Positions 36,645 to 45,941 are shown, counted from the first letter of the stretch. The stretch is DNA of 64,000 bases from Saprospiraceae bacterium (GCA_026982695.1 JALSGS010000008.1:1-64000), one strand, 5' to 3'. Numbers and translations are program-made. The notes: generated by a model from the letters alone, not told the origin.

Positions 36645-37016
36645 TTATTGTTTTGGGAAGCCAGCATTGATCCAACATTCAATGAGTAGCAGTTCTTCCT
36701 CAGTGAGCGGTTCCGATCCTTGTGGTGGCATGTCGCGTTGATCCAAGGTGCGTTTTTTGAATCGCCCATTGTCCAAACGTGGCAGCATACTTTCGTATGT
36801 GGTAAAGTCGCCAGCACTGGAGCCAGCAGAGTGACAACCAGGTATGGCACATTTGCTGTCAATGATGGGCTTGATGGTGCCTATGTATACGGGCATGAGT
36901 GTATCGCACGCACTATTGACTTGTGGCTCAGGTAGCTTGTCTTTTGTGCAGGATGAAAAGAGGACGGTGAATATCACCCCACTAGTGAAAAAAAATTCCA
37001 AGGCGCGAAGAGTCAT
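36645..37016 (-). CDS. Heme-binding lipoprotein with CX4CH motif
   Basis: A 123-residue protein with a lipobox (VLFSSC, Cys23), followed by IKPIIDSKCAIPGCHSAG. The motif CAIPGCH has four residues between the cysteines instead of the standard two, as in several Bacteroidota/planctomycete-type cytochrome domains. The MPP in DQRDMPPQGSEPLTEEELLLIECWI supplies the likely second heme ligand Met. It should be a small monoheme cytochrome anchored in the envelope. First gene of the three-gene operon. Confidence 0.8.
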   Translation of the reverse strand: MTLRALEFFFTSGVIFTVLFSSCTKDKLPEPQVNSACDTLMPVYIGTIKPIIDSKCAIPGCHSAGSSAGDFTTYESMLPRLDNGRFKKRTLDQRDMPPQGSEPLTEEELLLIECWINAGFPKQ

Positions 37017-37382
37017 TCAGCGTCTGTTTGTTTTAAGTAGTGATTTATTAGATCGAAGCTAATGCGAAAATAACTATTGCCAATCTTATTATTGGATTGT
37101 AACAGCCTTTTATGCATTGGCGGCCATTTGGCTACCTGTAGTAACAGTGTAAGTTTTTTTAGCGTATGAGGTTAATGCAATGGAGTGCTCCGTTTTGAAG
37201 ACATTTGTAATGAGAATGACACAATGAATAGCCTGAGAATTGCCAAAATCCGTGCCACGCATCAGGCGTAAACAATACACAATATGAGATGCATAATGTT
37301 ATCTATGGATTAAATTCATTAGCCTTTGCATACTTACTGTTAAGTAGATAAGGCAATAAAGTGCCTTAAAAATCAACTTTTT
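37017..37382. other. AT-rich gap upstream of the DUF6930-like gene
   Basis: No gene visible in about 370 AT-rich bases between two divergent units. Close to the right edge is an inverted repeat AAGGCA-ATAAAG-TGCCTT (37350-37367), 15 bases before the GTG start at 37383. An exact TANNTTTG is not found; TTAGCCTTTG near 37320-37328 has one base too many. Confidence 0.4.
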
Positions 37383-38432
37383 GTGAAATTTACTGTAGCC
37401 AACAAGCAGCTTTGGAAATCACTTTTTTCCGAAACTGAGGCGTTGTTGAAGGTATACAGCACGCAGCAGCGAGTTATAGGCGAATTGCCACCCGTTCGTG
37501 TGTGCCATCCGTTGCTAAATGAAGACTGGTACCTCTATTTCTTTGTACAAGAGCAAGCAATGTCATTGCATTGGTTGCCAGGGCGCACTGCACTGCACAC
37601 GTTGGCACGTCTTTGGGCTGCAAAAGGATCGGCCGACATCCAGATAGCTACGGCTTTTTTACATCATTACCAGCTTGTTTGGGGCGAGAAATTGCCCTCA
37701 GTACCTATTTTTGAACAGGTGTTGACGTATTTGTCGTTAGGAGATCGATGGGAAAAGGGTAAGGTATTGTTGGTCCATCAGCAGGGCCCTTATACGCATT
37801 TGCCCGTGTCGGATGAGGCTTTGCGCCAGATGCATGTGGCCGTTTTGGGTATGCGTGCCCTGATGTGCGGGCAAGTAGAGCAAGAGGCTGATGGGTGGGC
37901 AGATATGCGAGATGAGGAGCTGCTCGCGTTGTCTTTTGATGACGAGTCACATATTTGGCACGTAGATAAAGAAATACTGGACGTATTTGATAGCGATATT
38001 GCTTATGGCGTGGTCGATGAGTTGAGTGACGAGCAAAAACGGCGTTTGAGCAACTTGAGTCGAAAGGATGAGGTGGCGGCATTGGTTTTGCGCACGACGC
38101 CTCTGTTGATGACAGAAGCAGGGCGTGTGGCGTTCCATGTGGCTGCTGCGATTACTTGGGCCGACGATGGACGTCCGCATCTGATTGCGCTTTATCAGCC
38201 TCAGCAAGTATATGACAATGAACTGCTCGAGCAGTTGGTCGGTATGTTCGAACAACAGGGATGGATGCCTCACGTTATAGTAGTTGATACGCGATTGGCT
38301 GCTGAAATGGCGTGGCCATTGCGGGAGGTGGGAGTGCGCATATATGTAGTAGAAGAAGAGAAAGAAGCCGTCTTTCAGGTGTTGGGCCAGTGGCTCGGTC
38401 ACACTGTGGCACGGGCCATGCATAGCGCATAG
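37383..38432 (+). CDS. Uncharacterised protein (DUF7309/DUF6930-like)
   Basis: A 349-residue cytosolic protein without signal or membrane segments. The start is GTG; no ATG lies nearby in frame. The N-terminal LWKSLFSETEALLKVY and the C-terminal layout (HVAAAITWADDGRPHLIALYQPQQVYDNELLEQLVGMFEQQGW ...) recall the DUF7309 and DUF6930 pair found in proteins of unknown function. I am not certain of this match. It is monocistronic, convergent with glgA. Confidence 0.65.
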   Translation: MKFTVANKQLWKSLFSETEALLKVYSTQQRVIGELPPVRVCHPLLNEDWYLYFFVQEQAMSLHWLPGRTALHTLARLWAAKGSADIQIATAFLHHYQLVWGEKLPSVPIFEQVLTYLSLGDRWEKGKVLLVHQQGPYTHLPVSDEALRQMHVAVLGMRALMCGQVEQEADGWADMRDEELLALSFDDESHIWHVDKEILDVFDSDIAYGVVDELSDEQKRRLSNLSRKDEVAALVLRTTPLLMTEAGRVAFHVAAAITWADDGRPHLIALYQPQQVYDNELLEQLVGMFEQQGWMPHVIVVDTRLAAEMAWPLREVGVRIYVVEEEKEAVFQVLGQWLGHTVARAMHSA

Positions 38433-38471
38433 CGTGCCACAGCCCTATAGAGGAATGCGGTAGAGTAATTA

Positions 38472-39920
38472 TTAATGAATGAGCGAATCATATAGCTGAG
38501 CGTACGTACGGGCTGAGCGCTCCCAAGAAAAATCGACTTTCATGTCGTAGTTGCGCGTTTTGCGAAAGCGCTTTTGGTCTTGGTAGAGTTGTAGTGCACG
38601 CCACACAGCAGCTGTAGCATCTGTCAAGTCGAAATGAGTGAACTGAATGCCTCGCGCGCCGGGCAAAGGGCGCGTGTCGGCATAGTCAACGACGGTATCG
38701 CGCAGGCCACCTACTGCACGCACGATGGGAACTGTACCGTAGCGTGCTGCGTACATTTGGTTAAGCCCACAGGGTTCTACACGTGAGGGCATGATGAGCA
38801 GGTCTGAGCCGGCATATAGTTGATGTGCCAGGGCTTCGTTGTATTCGAGGGCAGCATCGAATCGGCCCTTGAAATGGTGCATTATCTGGCGCAATGCCTG
38901 CTCGATGGCAGCGTCGCCCGACCCCAATATCAACCACGACAAGGGAAAGCCGCTGCCCAGCGTCCGGCCGATGAGGTCGGGTAGTAGGTCAGCTCCTTTC
39001 TCTCGAGCCAGCCTGCCGATGTAGGTCACTACAGGTAGCTGGGGCTCAAAGCGAAAGCGTTGGGCTAGCGCCAGCTTGTTTTCGTCCTTGTATTTCTGGA
39101 TGGCATGGCCTTTTAGATTGTAAAAGATGTGCCGATCGGTGCGAGGGTTCCACACTTCTGTATCGATACCGTTGAGGATGCCATGGGCTTTGGGCCATTC
39201 GTGGCGGATGAGCCACTCTAAGCCGTTGCTGTGCTCGCGTAGTTCTTCGAGGTAGCCAGGTGATACAGTAGTAAATGCCCAGCAACACTTGATGGCTGCT
39301 GCCAGCGGATTGATGGCGTGATTCCAATCGAGCAATTCTCGTGCTTCGGCATCGAACCATGGCAATAGATGTATTAGGTCCCAGCTAAAAGCACCGTGAT
39401 ATGCCCCATTGTGGATGGTGAATACCGTGCGTATGTCTGCCAAGTTGCGATATTCTGGGCAGTGTTTGACCATAAAAGGTATCAGCCCTGTGTGGTGATC
39501 GTGGCAGTGTAGTAACTGTGGCTTGTAGGCCATGCCTTGTACCCATTGCAAGGCAGCTTGTTGAAACACTAGGTGGCGCACTACTTCATCGCTCCAACCT
39601 CGGCCTGTATCGTCTAGGTAGATACTCGAGCGGTCGAAAAGGCCAGGAATGTGTGCCACAAAAAGGGGAAAAGCAGTAGGGTCGTTTTCGACATATTCGA
39701 TGCAATAGGCATAGTATCGCTCGTGGAGGCGTACTTTGCCAGACCACACGACCTGTGTGGGATGTGTGTCGAGCCAGTGCGTGCGATGCTTGGGTATGAG
39801 TACCGCAGCATCCCATCCGATGCGGTTCAGATATTTGGGCAAGGCGCCTACCACGTCGCCCATGCCTCCTGCCTTAGCAGCCGGATAGCATTCCATGCTT
39901 AGATGCAGTACTGTAGCCAT
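38472..39920 (-). CDS. glgA: Glycogen synthase (GT5 family)
   Basis: A 482-residue glucosyltransferase that extends alpha-1,4-glucan. The nucleotide-sugar motif KAGGMGDV is at 16-23, a variant of KTGGL. The C-terminal GT-B signature PSRVEPCGLNQMYAARYGTVPIVRAVGGLRDTV carries the conserved Glu and Arg. The ATG at 39920 gives the correct N-terminus MATVLHLSMECYPAAKAGG. No branching enzyme or glgC is adjacent. Bacteroidota GlgA may use ADP- or UDP-glucose; the sequence does not decide. Confidence 0.9.
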   Translation of the reverse strand: MATVLHLSMECYPAAKAGGMGDVVGALPKYLNRIGWDAAVLIPKHRTHWLDTHPTQVVWSGKVRLHERYYAYCIEYVENDPTAFPLFVAHIPGLFDRSSIYLDDTGRGWSDEVVRHLVFQQAALQWVQGMAYKPQLLHCHDHHTGLIPFMVKHCPEYRNLADIRTVFTIHNGAYHGAFSWDLIHLLPWFDAEARELLDWNHAINPLAAAIKCCWAFTTVSPGYLEELREHSNGLEWLIRHEWPKAHGILNGIDTEVWNPRTDRHIFYNLKGHAIQKYKDENKLALAQRFRFEPQLPVVTYIGRLAREKGADLLPDLIGRTLGSGFPLSWLILGSGDAAIEQALRQIMHHFKGRFDAALEYNEALAHQLYAGSDLLIMPSRVEPCGLNQMYAARYGTVPIVRAVGGLRDTVVDYADTRPLPGARGIQFTHFDLTDATAAVWRALQLYQDQKRFRKTRNYDMKVDFSWERSARTYAQLYDSLIH

Positions 39921-40020
39921 GTGTAGGTACTTGAAATAGTGTGGCCATTGGAGATGATCGAACTTTTGATTTGTCTGGAGTGTACCCAAAATAACCGTGC
40001 CTCGTCAGTGAGGTAAGGAT

Positions 40021-40028
40021 TAACTTTG
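40021..40028 (+). promoter_or_regulatory. -7 element for the small T9SS cargo gene
   Basis: TAACTTTG matches TANNTTTG, 23 bases before the ATG at 40052. No good -33 seen. Confidence 0.4.
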
Positions 40029-40051
40029 CAAAGAACCTAAAAAGAAATCGA

Positions 40052-40777
40052 ATGCATCGAACTTTACCCCTCTTTTGCCTAATACCTCTTTGGGCTACAG
40101 CCCAAATCCAGCTCGAGTTGCATCCCGATTCGTTTGAAGGCAGTTTTCAAGTAGACCTTTCCGACAACTGGGCTGAGCCTATAGCCCATATACAAGTCGT
40201 GAACCAGTCAGGGCAAATGGTCAATCTGCGATGGGTATTTGAGCCCCAGTCGGCACCACCAGAATGGGAATATCGCATTTGCGACATCAATCAGTGTTAT
40301 AATACTGGTGTGATTTCCAATGTCAACCTCGATACAGGGGCACCTAACAAACCTGTGGCATTGATGCCCGGAGATTCTTCTTTGCTTGATCTGCACATTT
40401 TGCCCCGAGGGGTAGCAGGTGAAGGTGTGTTTCGCATTTACCTGGCCGACATGAGTGCGCCTACCCAGTACATCGATACGGCAGTGTATTACGTCTCGAT
40501 AGACGGTCTTACCGCTACTACTGATATTACCTCCTCACCAATACGTGTGTGGCCCAACCCTGCTGATGCGTGGTTTACCCTTTCGGAAAACCGCCTTGTT
40601 CAATACATTTATGTGTACAATTTGTTGGGAGGTGAAGTAGCTCGATTTGCTTATGGTGCGGACCGCTATTACGACATCAGTGCGTTGCCTTCGGGGATGT
40701 ATTTTGTCGTTCTTGCGGACAAGAAGGGGCAGCTGTTGCGCACCATTCGCTTGAATAAGCGATTGGCTCGCCCATAA
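40052..40777 (+). CDS. Small secreted protein with T9SS sorting domain
   Basis: A 241-residue exported protein: signal peptide MHRTLPLFCLIPLWATAQ; a beta-sandwich middle (about 20-150) with two cysteines in CDINQCYNTG; and a type A T9SS C-terminal domain from IRVWPNPADAWFTLSE to the end (SALPSGMYFVVL). The middle part is not recognised; it may be a small adhesin or a cell-surface accessory protein. Single gene. Confidence 0.85.
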   Translation: MHRTLPLFCLIPLWATAQIQLELHPDSFEGSFQVDLSDNWAEPIAHIQVVNQSGQMVNLRWVFEPQSAPPEWEYRICDINQCYNTGVISNVNLDTGAPNKPVALMPGDSSLLDLHILPRGVAGEGVFRIYLADMSAPTQYIDTAVYYVSIDGLTATTDITSSPIRVWPNPADAWFTLSENRLVQYIYVYNLLGGEVARFAYGADRYYDISALPSGMYFVVLADKKGQLLRTIRLNKRLARP

Positions 40778-40847
40778 AGAAGTAAATCTTCATTGGGATA
40801 TAAGAGACTAAAATCATGAGTGGCCGTGTTGGTGCTTTTGCAAACAA

Positions 40848-41753
40848 TTAGGTAGCTCTATTGTCAGAGGTGTGGCGTTTTTTGCGCACTTGCTCTTCGA
40901 GCCAATGAATGATGGCACCAGCAATGTCTACTTGAGTGACTTGTTCTATGCCTTCGAGGCCTGGCGAAGCGTTGACTTCCATGATGAGTGGCCCACGATT
41001 GCTATGTACCAAATCTACTCCTGCTACGCTGGTGCCCAAGATTTGCGCAGCGCGAGTAGCCAGCTTTTTCTCTTCGGGCTTCAATGCTACAGAATGACCG
41101 GTGCCCCCTAAATGGAGGTTGCTGCGGAACTCGCCCAAGGCGGCTTGCCGCCGCATGGCAGCTACTACCTGCTGGCCTACAACCAATGCTCTATAATCGG
41201 TACCATGCGCTTCTTCGATGTATTCTTGGAGTAGAAATGGTTGTGCAGTTGCGCGAAAGCTTTCCACGATGGCACGCAGCATTTGCATGTTTTCCACACG
41301 TATTACACCCAACCCATGGGTGCTTTCTATGAGCTTGACGATCAGTGGCCAACCACCTAAGGCTTTTACCGCAAAAGGTAGCTGGTCGACACTGTGGATG
41401 GCCCAGGTACGGGGTACTGGCAGGCCTTGCGCTGCCAACAACTGTAGGGCAATGAGCTTGTCTCGCGCGCGTAGCAAGGCATCGGCACGTACAGTGGTAC
41501 AGGCCCCCATCAACTCGAAATGCCGTATTACGGCAGCGCCTTCACGCGTCACGGAGGCGCCAATACGAGGAATGAGCGCATCGACCTGCGTGATTTCATC
41601 GCCCAAATGGTTGACGTACCACTTCGGGCCGATGATCAAGTCACAGTGCATGTGGTCGAGTATCCGTACGCGATGGCCTCTGCGATAGCACGCATTGATG
41701 AGGCTTTGAGTAGAATACAGGTAGGCACCTCGAGATAAGATGACAATTTGCAT
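40848..41753 (-). CDS. rimK: RimK-family ATP-grasp alpha-L-glutamate ligase
   Basis: A 301-residue ATP-grasp enzyme. N-terminal MQIVILSRGAYLYSTQSLINACYRRGH, central ARDKLIALQLLAAQGLPVPRT and VKLIESTHGLGV, then LQEYIEEAHGTDYRALVVG and C-terminal IMEVNASPGLEGIE are all RimK signatures. E. coli RimK adds glutamates to ribosomal protein S6 and can make poly-glutamate; the target here is inferred. It lies 16 bases after a DUF389 membrane protein gene, with acyP before that, and is probably co-transcribed. Confidence 0.92.
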   Translation of the reverse strand: MQIVILSRGAYLYSTQSLINACYRRGHRVRILDHMHCDLIIGPKWYVNHLGDEITQVDALIPRIGASVTREGAAVIRHFELMGACTTVRADALLRARDKLIALQLLAAQGLPVPRTWAIHSVDQLPFAVKALGGWPLIVKLIESTHGLGVIRVENMQMLRAIVESFRATAQPFLLQEYIEEAHGTDYRALVVGQQVVAAMRRQAALGEFRSNLHLGGTGHSVALKPEEKKLATRAAQILGTSVAGVDLVHSNRGPLIMEVNASPGLEGIEQVTQVDIAGAIIHWLEEQVRKKRHTSDNRAT

Positions 41754-41769
41754 GATATGGAGTTGTGCA

Positions 41770-43182
41770 TTATTGTGTCACCAGCTGGATGTGTGGGGTG
41801 CCAGTACGTACTTTGAGCCAGTTTTCGAGTCGTTGTACGTCTGAAGTGGCTTGAGGTTTTTTAAAGGTAGCATAAAATAACAGTACAGTATCGCGTTGCA
41901 TCGAGTCCAGTTCGATCTGGATGGTACGTGCCATCGACAAGCGGTGTAGGTCGGGCACTATGGCACGTGCTTCTTGGGCTATTTGATCGGTAGGCAGCTG
42001 TTGGGTGCTGAGTTGTGCAAGTAGTTGTCTGAGGCTGTCAATTTCGCGTTCTTTTTGCAAAAGTGCAGCTTCTGTTTTTTGGTAAAACTCTTCAAGCAAG
42101 CTGGTACGCAAACTCTGGTTTAGGGCTTGGAGTGTACTGGGCTCGAGGCTGTCGCGCGTGTTCCACTGTTGTACAATTAGCAAAGCATTTTCCAACCCGT
42201 AATAGGGCATCTTTCTCTTTGCTTGGATCAGTTGTGCTGAATCGAGGGCTTCGCCCAACATAGCGACTTCAATACGGGGTGGCTGTGCATTCCAGATGTA
42301 CTTTTGCTGTATGGTGAGCACACCAGGCTGTTGCAGCTCATTTTGCACGAACGTGCGGGCATTGCGTTCAAATACACTGGCACGCACTATCCGGATAGCA
42401 GTAGGCACACTGGGAATCATTGTCAATATGGCTACGAGCACCACAAAGCGCCGTACGCGCAGCGCGCGTTGGGCATCCACGTATTCCTTGAGGTGAAAAC
42501 CCAGTGCGCGTACAATAAGCCAAGTGGCGACACTGATGAATACGCTGTTGATGAAAAACAGATAAAATGCGCCGAAAAAATAGCGCCATTGAGCAGTAGC
42601 TAAGCCATAGCCTGCGGTGCACAGCGGAGGCATAAGTGCTGTGGCAATAGCTACTCCAGGGATAGCATTCGACTTTTCACGGCGCGAACCTGCTACGATA
42701 CCTGCCAACCCGCCAAAAAAGGCAATGAGCACATCCCACAAAGTGGGCTGCGTGCGCGACAACAACTCCGATTGTGCTTCTTGTAAGGGCGTGATAAAGA
42801 AATATAGGGCTGAGGTGAGCACGCTGATCAGTATAGCTACACTTAAGTTTTTGAGCGACTTAACGATGAGCTCTTGATCAAAGATACCCATGCCTAAACC
42901 CATGCCCATGATGGGCCCCATGAGTGGTGAGATCAGCATGGCCCCAATGACTACCGGCGTCGAGTTGACGTTTAACCCTATCGAACAGACCATGATGGCG
43001 AACATCAAGATCCATAGGTTAGCCCCGCGAAACTCCACACTCCGCTCGATCTCTTCTATGGTTTTGTGTTCGTTGGCGCGGTCTTCTTGCAAGTTGAAGC
43101 GGTCGCGCAAAAAAGCGCGTAGCGCATGTGCCAAGCTTTGAGGGCTTTGCGGCGTGTCGGTGGGTGTGTGCAATTGGGGCAT
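41770..43182 (-). CDS. DUF389 family membrane protein
   Basis: A 470-residue integral membrane protein. Residues ~50-240 hold the DUF389 core with about six helices and the signature VVIGAMLISPLMGPIMGMGLG, plus AIATALMPPLCTAGYGL. The rest is a soluble C-terminal domain with a coiled-coil stretch (KEREIDSLRQLLAQL). Function of DUF389 is unknown; the conserved small-residue motif suggests a channel or transporter. The ATG at 43182 is used (an in-frame TTG lies at 43188). It starts 8 bases after the acyP stop. Confidence 0.88.
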   Translation of the reverse strand: MPQLHTPTDTPQSPQSLAHALRAFLRDRFNLQEDRANEHKTIEEIERSVEFRGANLWILMFAIMVCSIGLNVNSTPVVIGAMLISPLMGPIMGMGLGMGIFDQELIVKSLKNLSVAILISVLTSALYFFITPLQEAQSELLSRTQPTLWDVLIAFFGGLAGIVAGSRREKSNAIPGVAIATALMPPLCTAGYGLATAQWRYFFGAFYLFFINSVFISVATWLIVRALGFHLKEYVDAQRALRVRRFVVLVAILTMIPSVPTAIRIVRASVFERNARTFVQNELQQPGVLTIQQKYIWNAQPPRIEVAMLGEALDSAQLIQAKRKMPYYGLENALLIVQQWNTRDSLEPSTLQALNQSLRTSLLEEFYQKTEAALLQKEREIDSLRQLLAQLSTQQLPTDQIAQEARAIVPDLHRLSMARTIQIELDSMQRDTVLLFYATFKKPQATSDVQRLENWLKVRTGTPHIQLVTQ

Positions 43183-43190
43183 AAGCAAAG

Positions 43191-43472
43191 TTATCTTCTC
43201 ACTTTGAAGTGGGTAAAGCCCTTTACAGGGCCTTCTTTCACATCTACGCGGCTTACTTGAGCCAAAGGCGGCCCTTCATGGCACCAACTCACTAGTGCAT
43301 CGAGTTGCTTTTTGGGGCCTTCTGCCTCGATGTACACGCTGCCATCAGCCATGTTTTGCACAAAACCAGTAAGGCCTAAGCTGCGCGCCTGAGCTTGAGT
43401 GCTGGCTCGGTACCATACCCCTTGTACTTTGCCGTATACACAGATGTCGTAGTGCTTCTTTTCCGAACTCAT
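43191..43472 (-). CDS. acyP: Acylphosphatase
   Basis: A 93-residue cytosolic enzyme hydrolysing carboxyl-phosphate bonds such as those in acetyl phosphate or 1,3-bisphosphoglycerate. The fold signature is intact: VYGKVQGVWYRASTQAQARSLGLTGFVQNMADGSV, with Arg22 and Asn40 as the phosphate-binding and water-orienting residues. The ATG at 43472 gives the normal length; the frame from 43541 overlaps the promoter region. First gene of an acyP-DUF389-rimK unit. Confidence 0.92.
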   Translation of the reverse strand: MSSEKKHYDICVYGKVQGVWYRASTQAQARSLGLTGFVQNMADGSVYIEAEGPKKQLDALVSWCHEGPPLAQVSRVDVKEGPVKGFTHFKVRR

Positions 43473-43514
43473 AGCGGTCGTGCTTTTACCAGCAAAGGGG
43501 CGGTTATAGTGCCC

Positions 43515-43546
43515 TTTGCCTAAAGGCAAATGGTGGCCCAAATATA
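43515..43546 (-). promoter_or_regulatory. -7 element and adjoining inverted repeat before acyP
   Basis: On the minus strand TATATTTG (43546-43539) fits TANNTTTG. Directly downstream of it is a 16-base near-palindrome TTTGCCT-AA-AGGCAAA (43515-43530) at the expected start of transcription. It could be an operator or a 5' hairpin in the acyP-DUF389-rimK message. Confidence 0.45.
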
Positions 43547-43676
43547 TGATGCGGGGGCGGATGATGCGGATACATGGGAGCTACTCGGCTGTCGTAAAGG
43601 GTAGGACAATTTTTCGGTGGACCATTATGTGGCTTTCGCCAAATTTGACACCTTGTTAGCCAAAACCCACCTGATC

Positions 43677-45941
43677 ATGAAGTATCTCGACTTATGGTCA
43701 CAGCTTACTGAAACGGAGAAGATTTGCCTACTTACAGGGCGTGACTTTTGGACTACCCATTCGGTTGAGCGCTTAGGCATTCCGTCCATTTGGCTTGCCG
43801 ATGGGCCTCACGGTGTGCGCAAAGCTACCAGCACAGCCGAAACGGGTATAGGTACCAGCTTGCCGGCTACCTGCTTTCCCACAGCAGCGACATTGAGCTG
43901 TACGTGGGATGAAGCTTTAGTCGAACGCGTGGGCCGGGCTATTGGGCGAGAGTGTCGTCACCAAGGCGTACATGTCTTATTGGGCCCAGGACTCAACCTC
44001 AAACGCCATCCGTTAGGAGGGCGCAACTTCGAATACTACTCAGAGGATCCTTTGCTTAGTGGCAAACTGGCAGCGGCTTTTATTCGGGGGGTGCAAACAC
44101 AAGGCGTGGCAGCCTGTGCCAAGCACTTTGCTGTAAATAATCAGGAAACTGACCGCATGCGCATTGATGCACTTGTCGCAGCACGCCCACTTCGCGAGCT
44201 ATACCTACGGCAGTTTGAAATCGCGTTGCGCGAGGGCCGCCCCCAGTGTGTCATGGCGTCTTATAATCGCCTCAATGGCATTTTCTGTTCTGAGCATCGG
44301 TGGCTATTGCGTGAGCTGCTATACGATGAGTGGGGCTTCGATGGGGTAGTGATTTCCGATTGGGGTGCAGTCAATGACCGTGCTGCTGCCTTGTGTGCTG
44401 GACTCACACTTGAAATGCCCGGCAATGGTGGCACAAGCGATCGAGTACTGCAGCAGGCTTTGCACAAAGGCGATATTAGGCAAAGTGACATAGATAATGC
44501 AGCAGTGCAGTTATTGCGCTTGGTGTTGCAGCTACACGATGCGGCTGCCCAGCCTTTAGTGGCCGACTATGAGGCACATCACGAATTGGCCATAGCGGCT
44601 GCTGTGCAGAGCCTGGTGTTGCTCAAAAATGAGGATGGGATTTTGCCCCTGTCGCCTGGGCTTCGGGTAGCTGTGATTGGGCAGTTTGCTCAATATCCTC
44701 GCTTTCAAGGAGGTGGCAGTTCTCAAGTAGTGCCCACGCACTTGACCAACCTTTGGGATGCATTACATGGCTACTTGCCTGGCGAACAATTGCACTATGC
44801 AGTTGGTTACGAGATTTCAGGGCAAATTGATGAAGCACAGATCAATGAGGCCCAGCGCATAGCCCGACGAGTAGATGTGGCGGTGTTGTGTGTGGGACTG
44901 CCTGATAGCTATGAATCGGAGGGCTTTGATCGCACGCATTTGCATTTGCCACCTGGCCACGATGCCTTAGTGCGTGCTGTGGCTGCAGTACAGCCTCGTA
45001 CAGTTGTAGTACTTACTAGTGGTGCGCCGGTCGTGTTGCCCTGGATCGAACAAGTGCCCGCTGTACTGTGGGCTGGCTTGGCGGGGCAAGGGGCAGGAGA
45101 AGCTATGGCTCGTGTGTTGTGTGGACAGGTGAGCCCTTCGGGCAAACTGACGGAGACCTGGCCCCAGCGCCTTGAAGATACACCTGCCTACCACTGTTGG
45201 CCTGGCGATGGCTGGCGCGTGCACTATGGTGAAGGACTCTTTGTCGGATACCGTTGGTATGATATGCGCCAAATCGAACCACTGTTTCCCTTCGGCCATG
45301 GCCTCAGCTATGCGAATTTTGCATATTTATCGCTAAGTGGTCCCGACCAATTGCCTGCCACCCTTGAGGGTGCTTGCTGGCACTTGCGTCTGCGCAACAC
45401 AGGTATGTATCCTGCGACCGAAATTGTGCAATTATATGTACACCCTCCTGAAGGACCAGTGCGCAGGCCGAAGCAAGAGTTGGCAGCATGGGCACGGGTA
45501 TCGCTCGAGCCAGGACAAGAACAAGTGGTCACTTTAGTGGCTGAGCCAACAGCTTTTCAGCACTGGGATCCTGCCCGCCAGGCTTGGGTGACCTGTGGCG
45601 GGTGCTATGAGCTGCGTGTGGGAGCTTCTTCGCGTGATATTCGCCTGCGGCACACCATTGAGGTAGAGACGCCTGTATTGCCTCCTCGGCTCGATCGCTT
45701 CTCACCTATACGAGAATGGTTGTCGTTGCCTGAAGCAAAGCAAGTGCTTGAACCACTTGTCGAAGCCCTCGCTAACAAAATGGCAGGACCACAAGCCCCA
45801 GCCAAAGGCATTGCGTTCATGCGCGCGGTGTTGTACGATTTGCCGCTACACAAACTGGTGGGCTTCACTAGCGGGCACTTTTCATTTGAAATGATTGAAA
45901 CATTGCTCAATGCTGCCAAACAAAGATGGGCCAACTCATAA
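43677..45941 (+). CDS. Glycoside hydrolase family 3 beta-glucosidase-type enzyme
   Basis: A 754-residue GH3 enzyme removing beta-linked glucose or related sugars. Visible parts: the N-terminal barrel with LADGPHGVRK, GPGLNLKRHPLGGRNFEYYSEDP and KHFAVNNQE; the nucleophile Asp228 in VISDWGAV; the second domain with AVIGQFA; and a C-terminal FN3-like domain (LRLRNTGMYPATEIVQLYV). The ATG at 43677 starts MKYLDLWSQLTETEK. No signal peptide is seen, so it is probably cytosolic. No sugar transporter or other hydrolase lies beside it, so the natural substrate is open. Confidence 0.92.
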   Translation: MKYLDLWSQLTETEKICLLTGRDFWTTHSVERLGIPSIWLADGPHGVRKATSTAETGIGTSLPATCFPTAATLSCTWDEALVERVGRAIGRECRHQGVHVLLGPGLNLKRHPLGGRNFEYYSEDPLLSGKLAAAFIRGVQTQGVAACAKHFAVNNQETDRMRIDALVAARPLRELYLRQFEIALREGRPQCVMASYNRLNGIFCSEHRWLLRELLYDEWGFDGVVISDWGAVNDRAAALCAGLTLEMPGNGGTSDRVLQQALHKGDIRQSDIDNAAVQLLRLVLQLHDAAAQPLVADYEAHHELAIAAAVQSLVLLKNEDGILPLSPGLRVAVIGQFAQYPRFQGGGSSQVVPTHLTNLWDALHGYLPGEQLHYAVGYEISGQIDEAQINEAQRIARRVDVAVLCVGLPDSYESEGFDRTHLHLPPGHDALVRAVAAVQPRTVVVLTSGAPVVLPWIEQVPAVLWAGLAGQGAGEAMARVLCGQVSPSGKLTETWPQRLEDTPAYHCWPGDGWRVHYGEGLFVGYRWYDMRQIEPLFPFGHGLSYANFAYLSLSGPDQLPATLEGACWHLRLRNTGMYPATEIVQLYVHPPEGPVRRPKQELAAWARVSLEPGQEQVVTLVAEPTAFQHWDPARQAWVTCGGCYELRVGASSRDIRLRHTIEVETPVLPPRLDRFSPIREWLSLPEAKQVLEPLVEALANKMAGPQAPAKGIAFMRAVLYDLPLHKLVGFTSGHFSFEMIETLLNAAKQRWANS

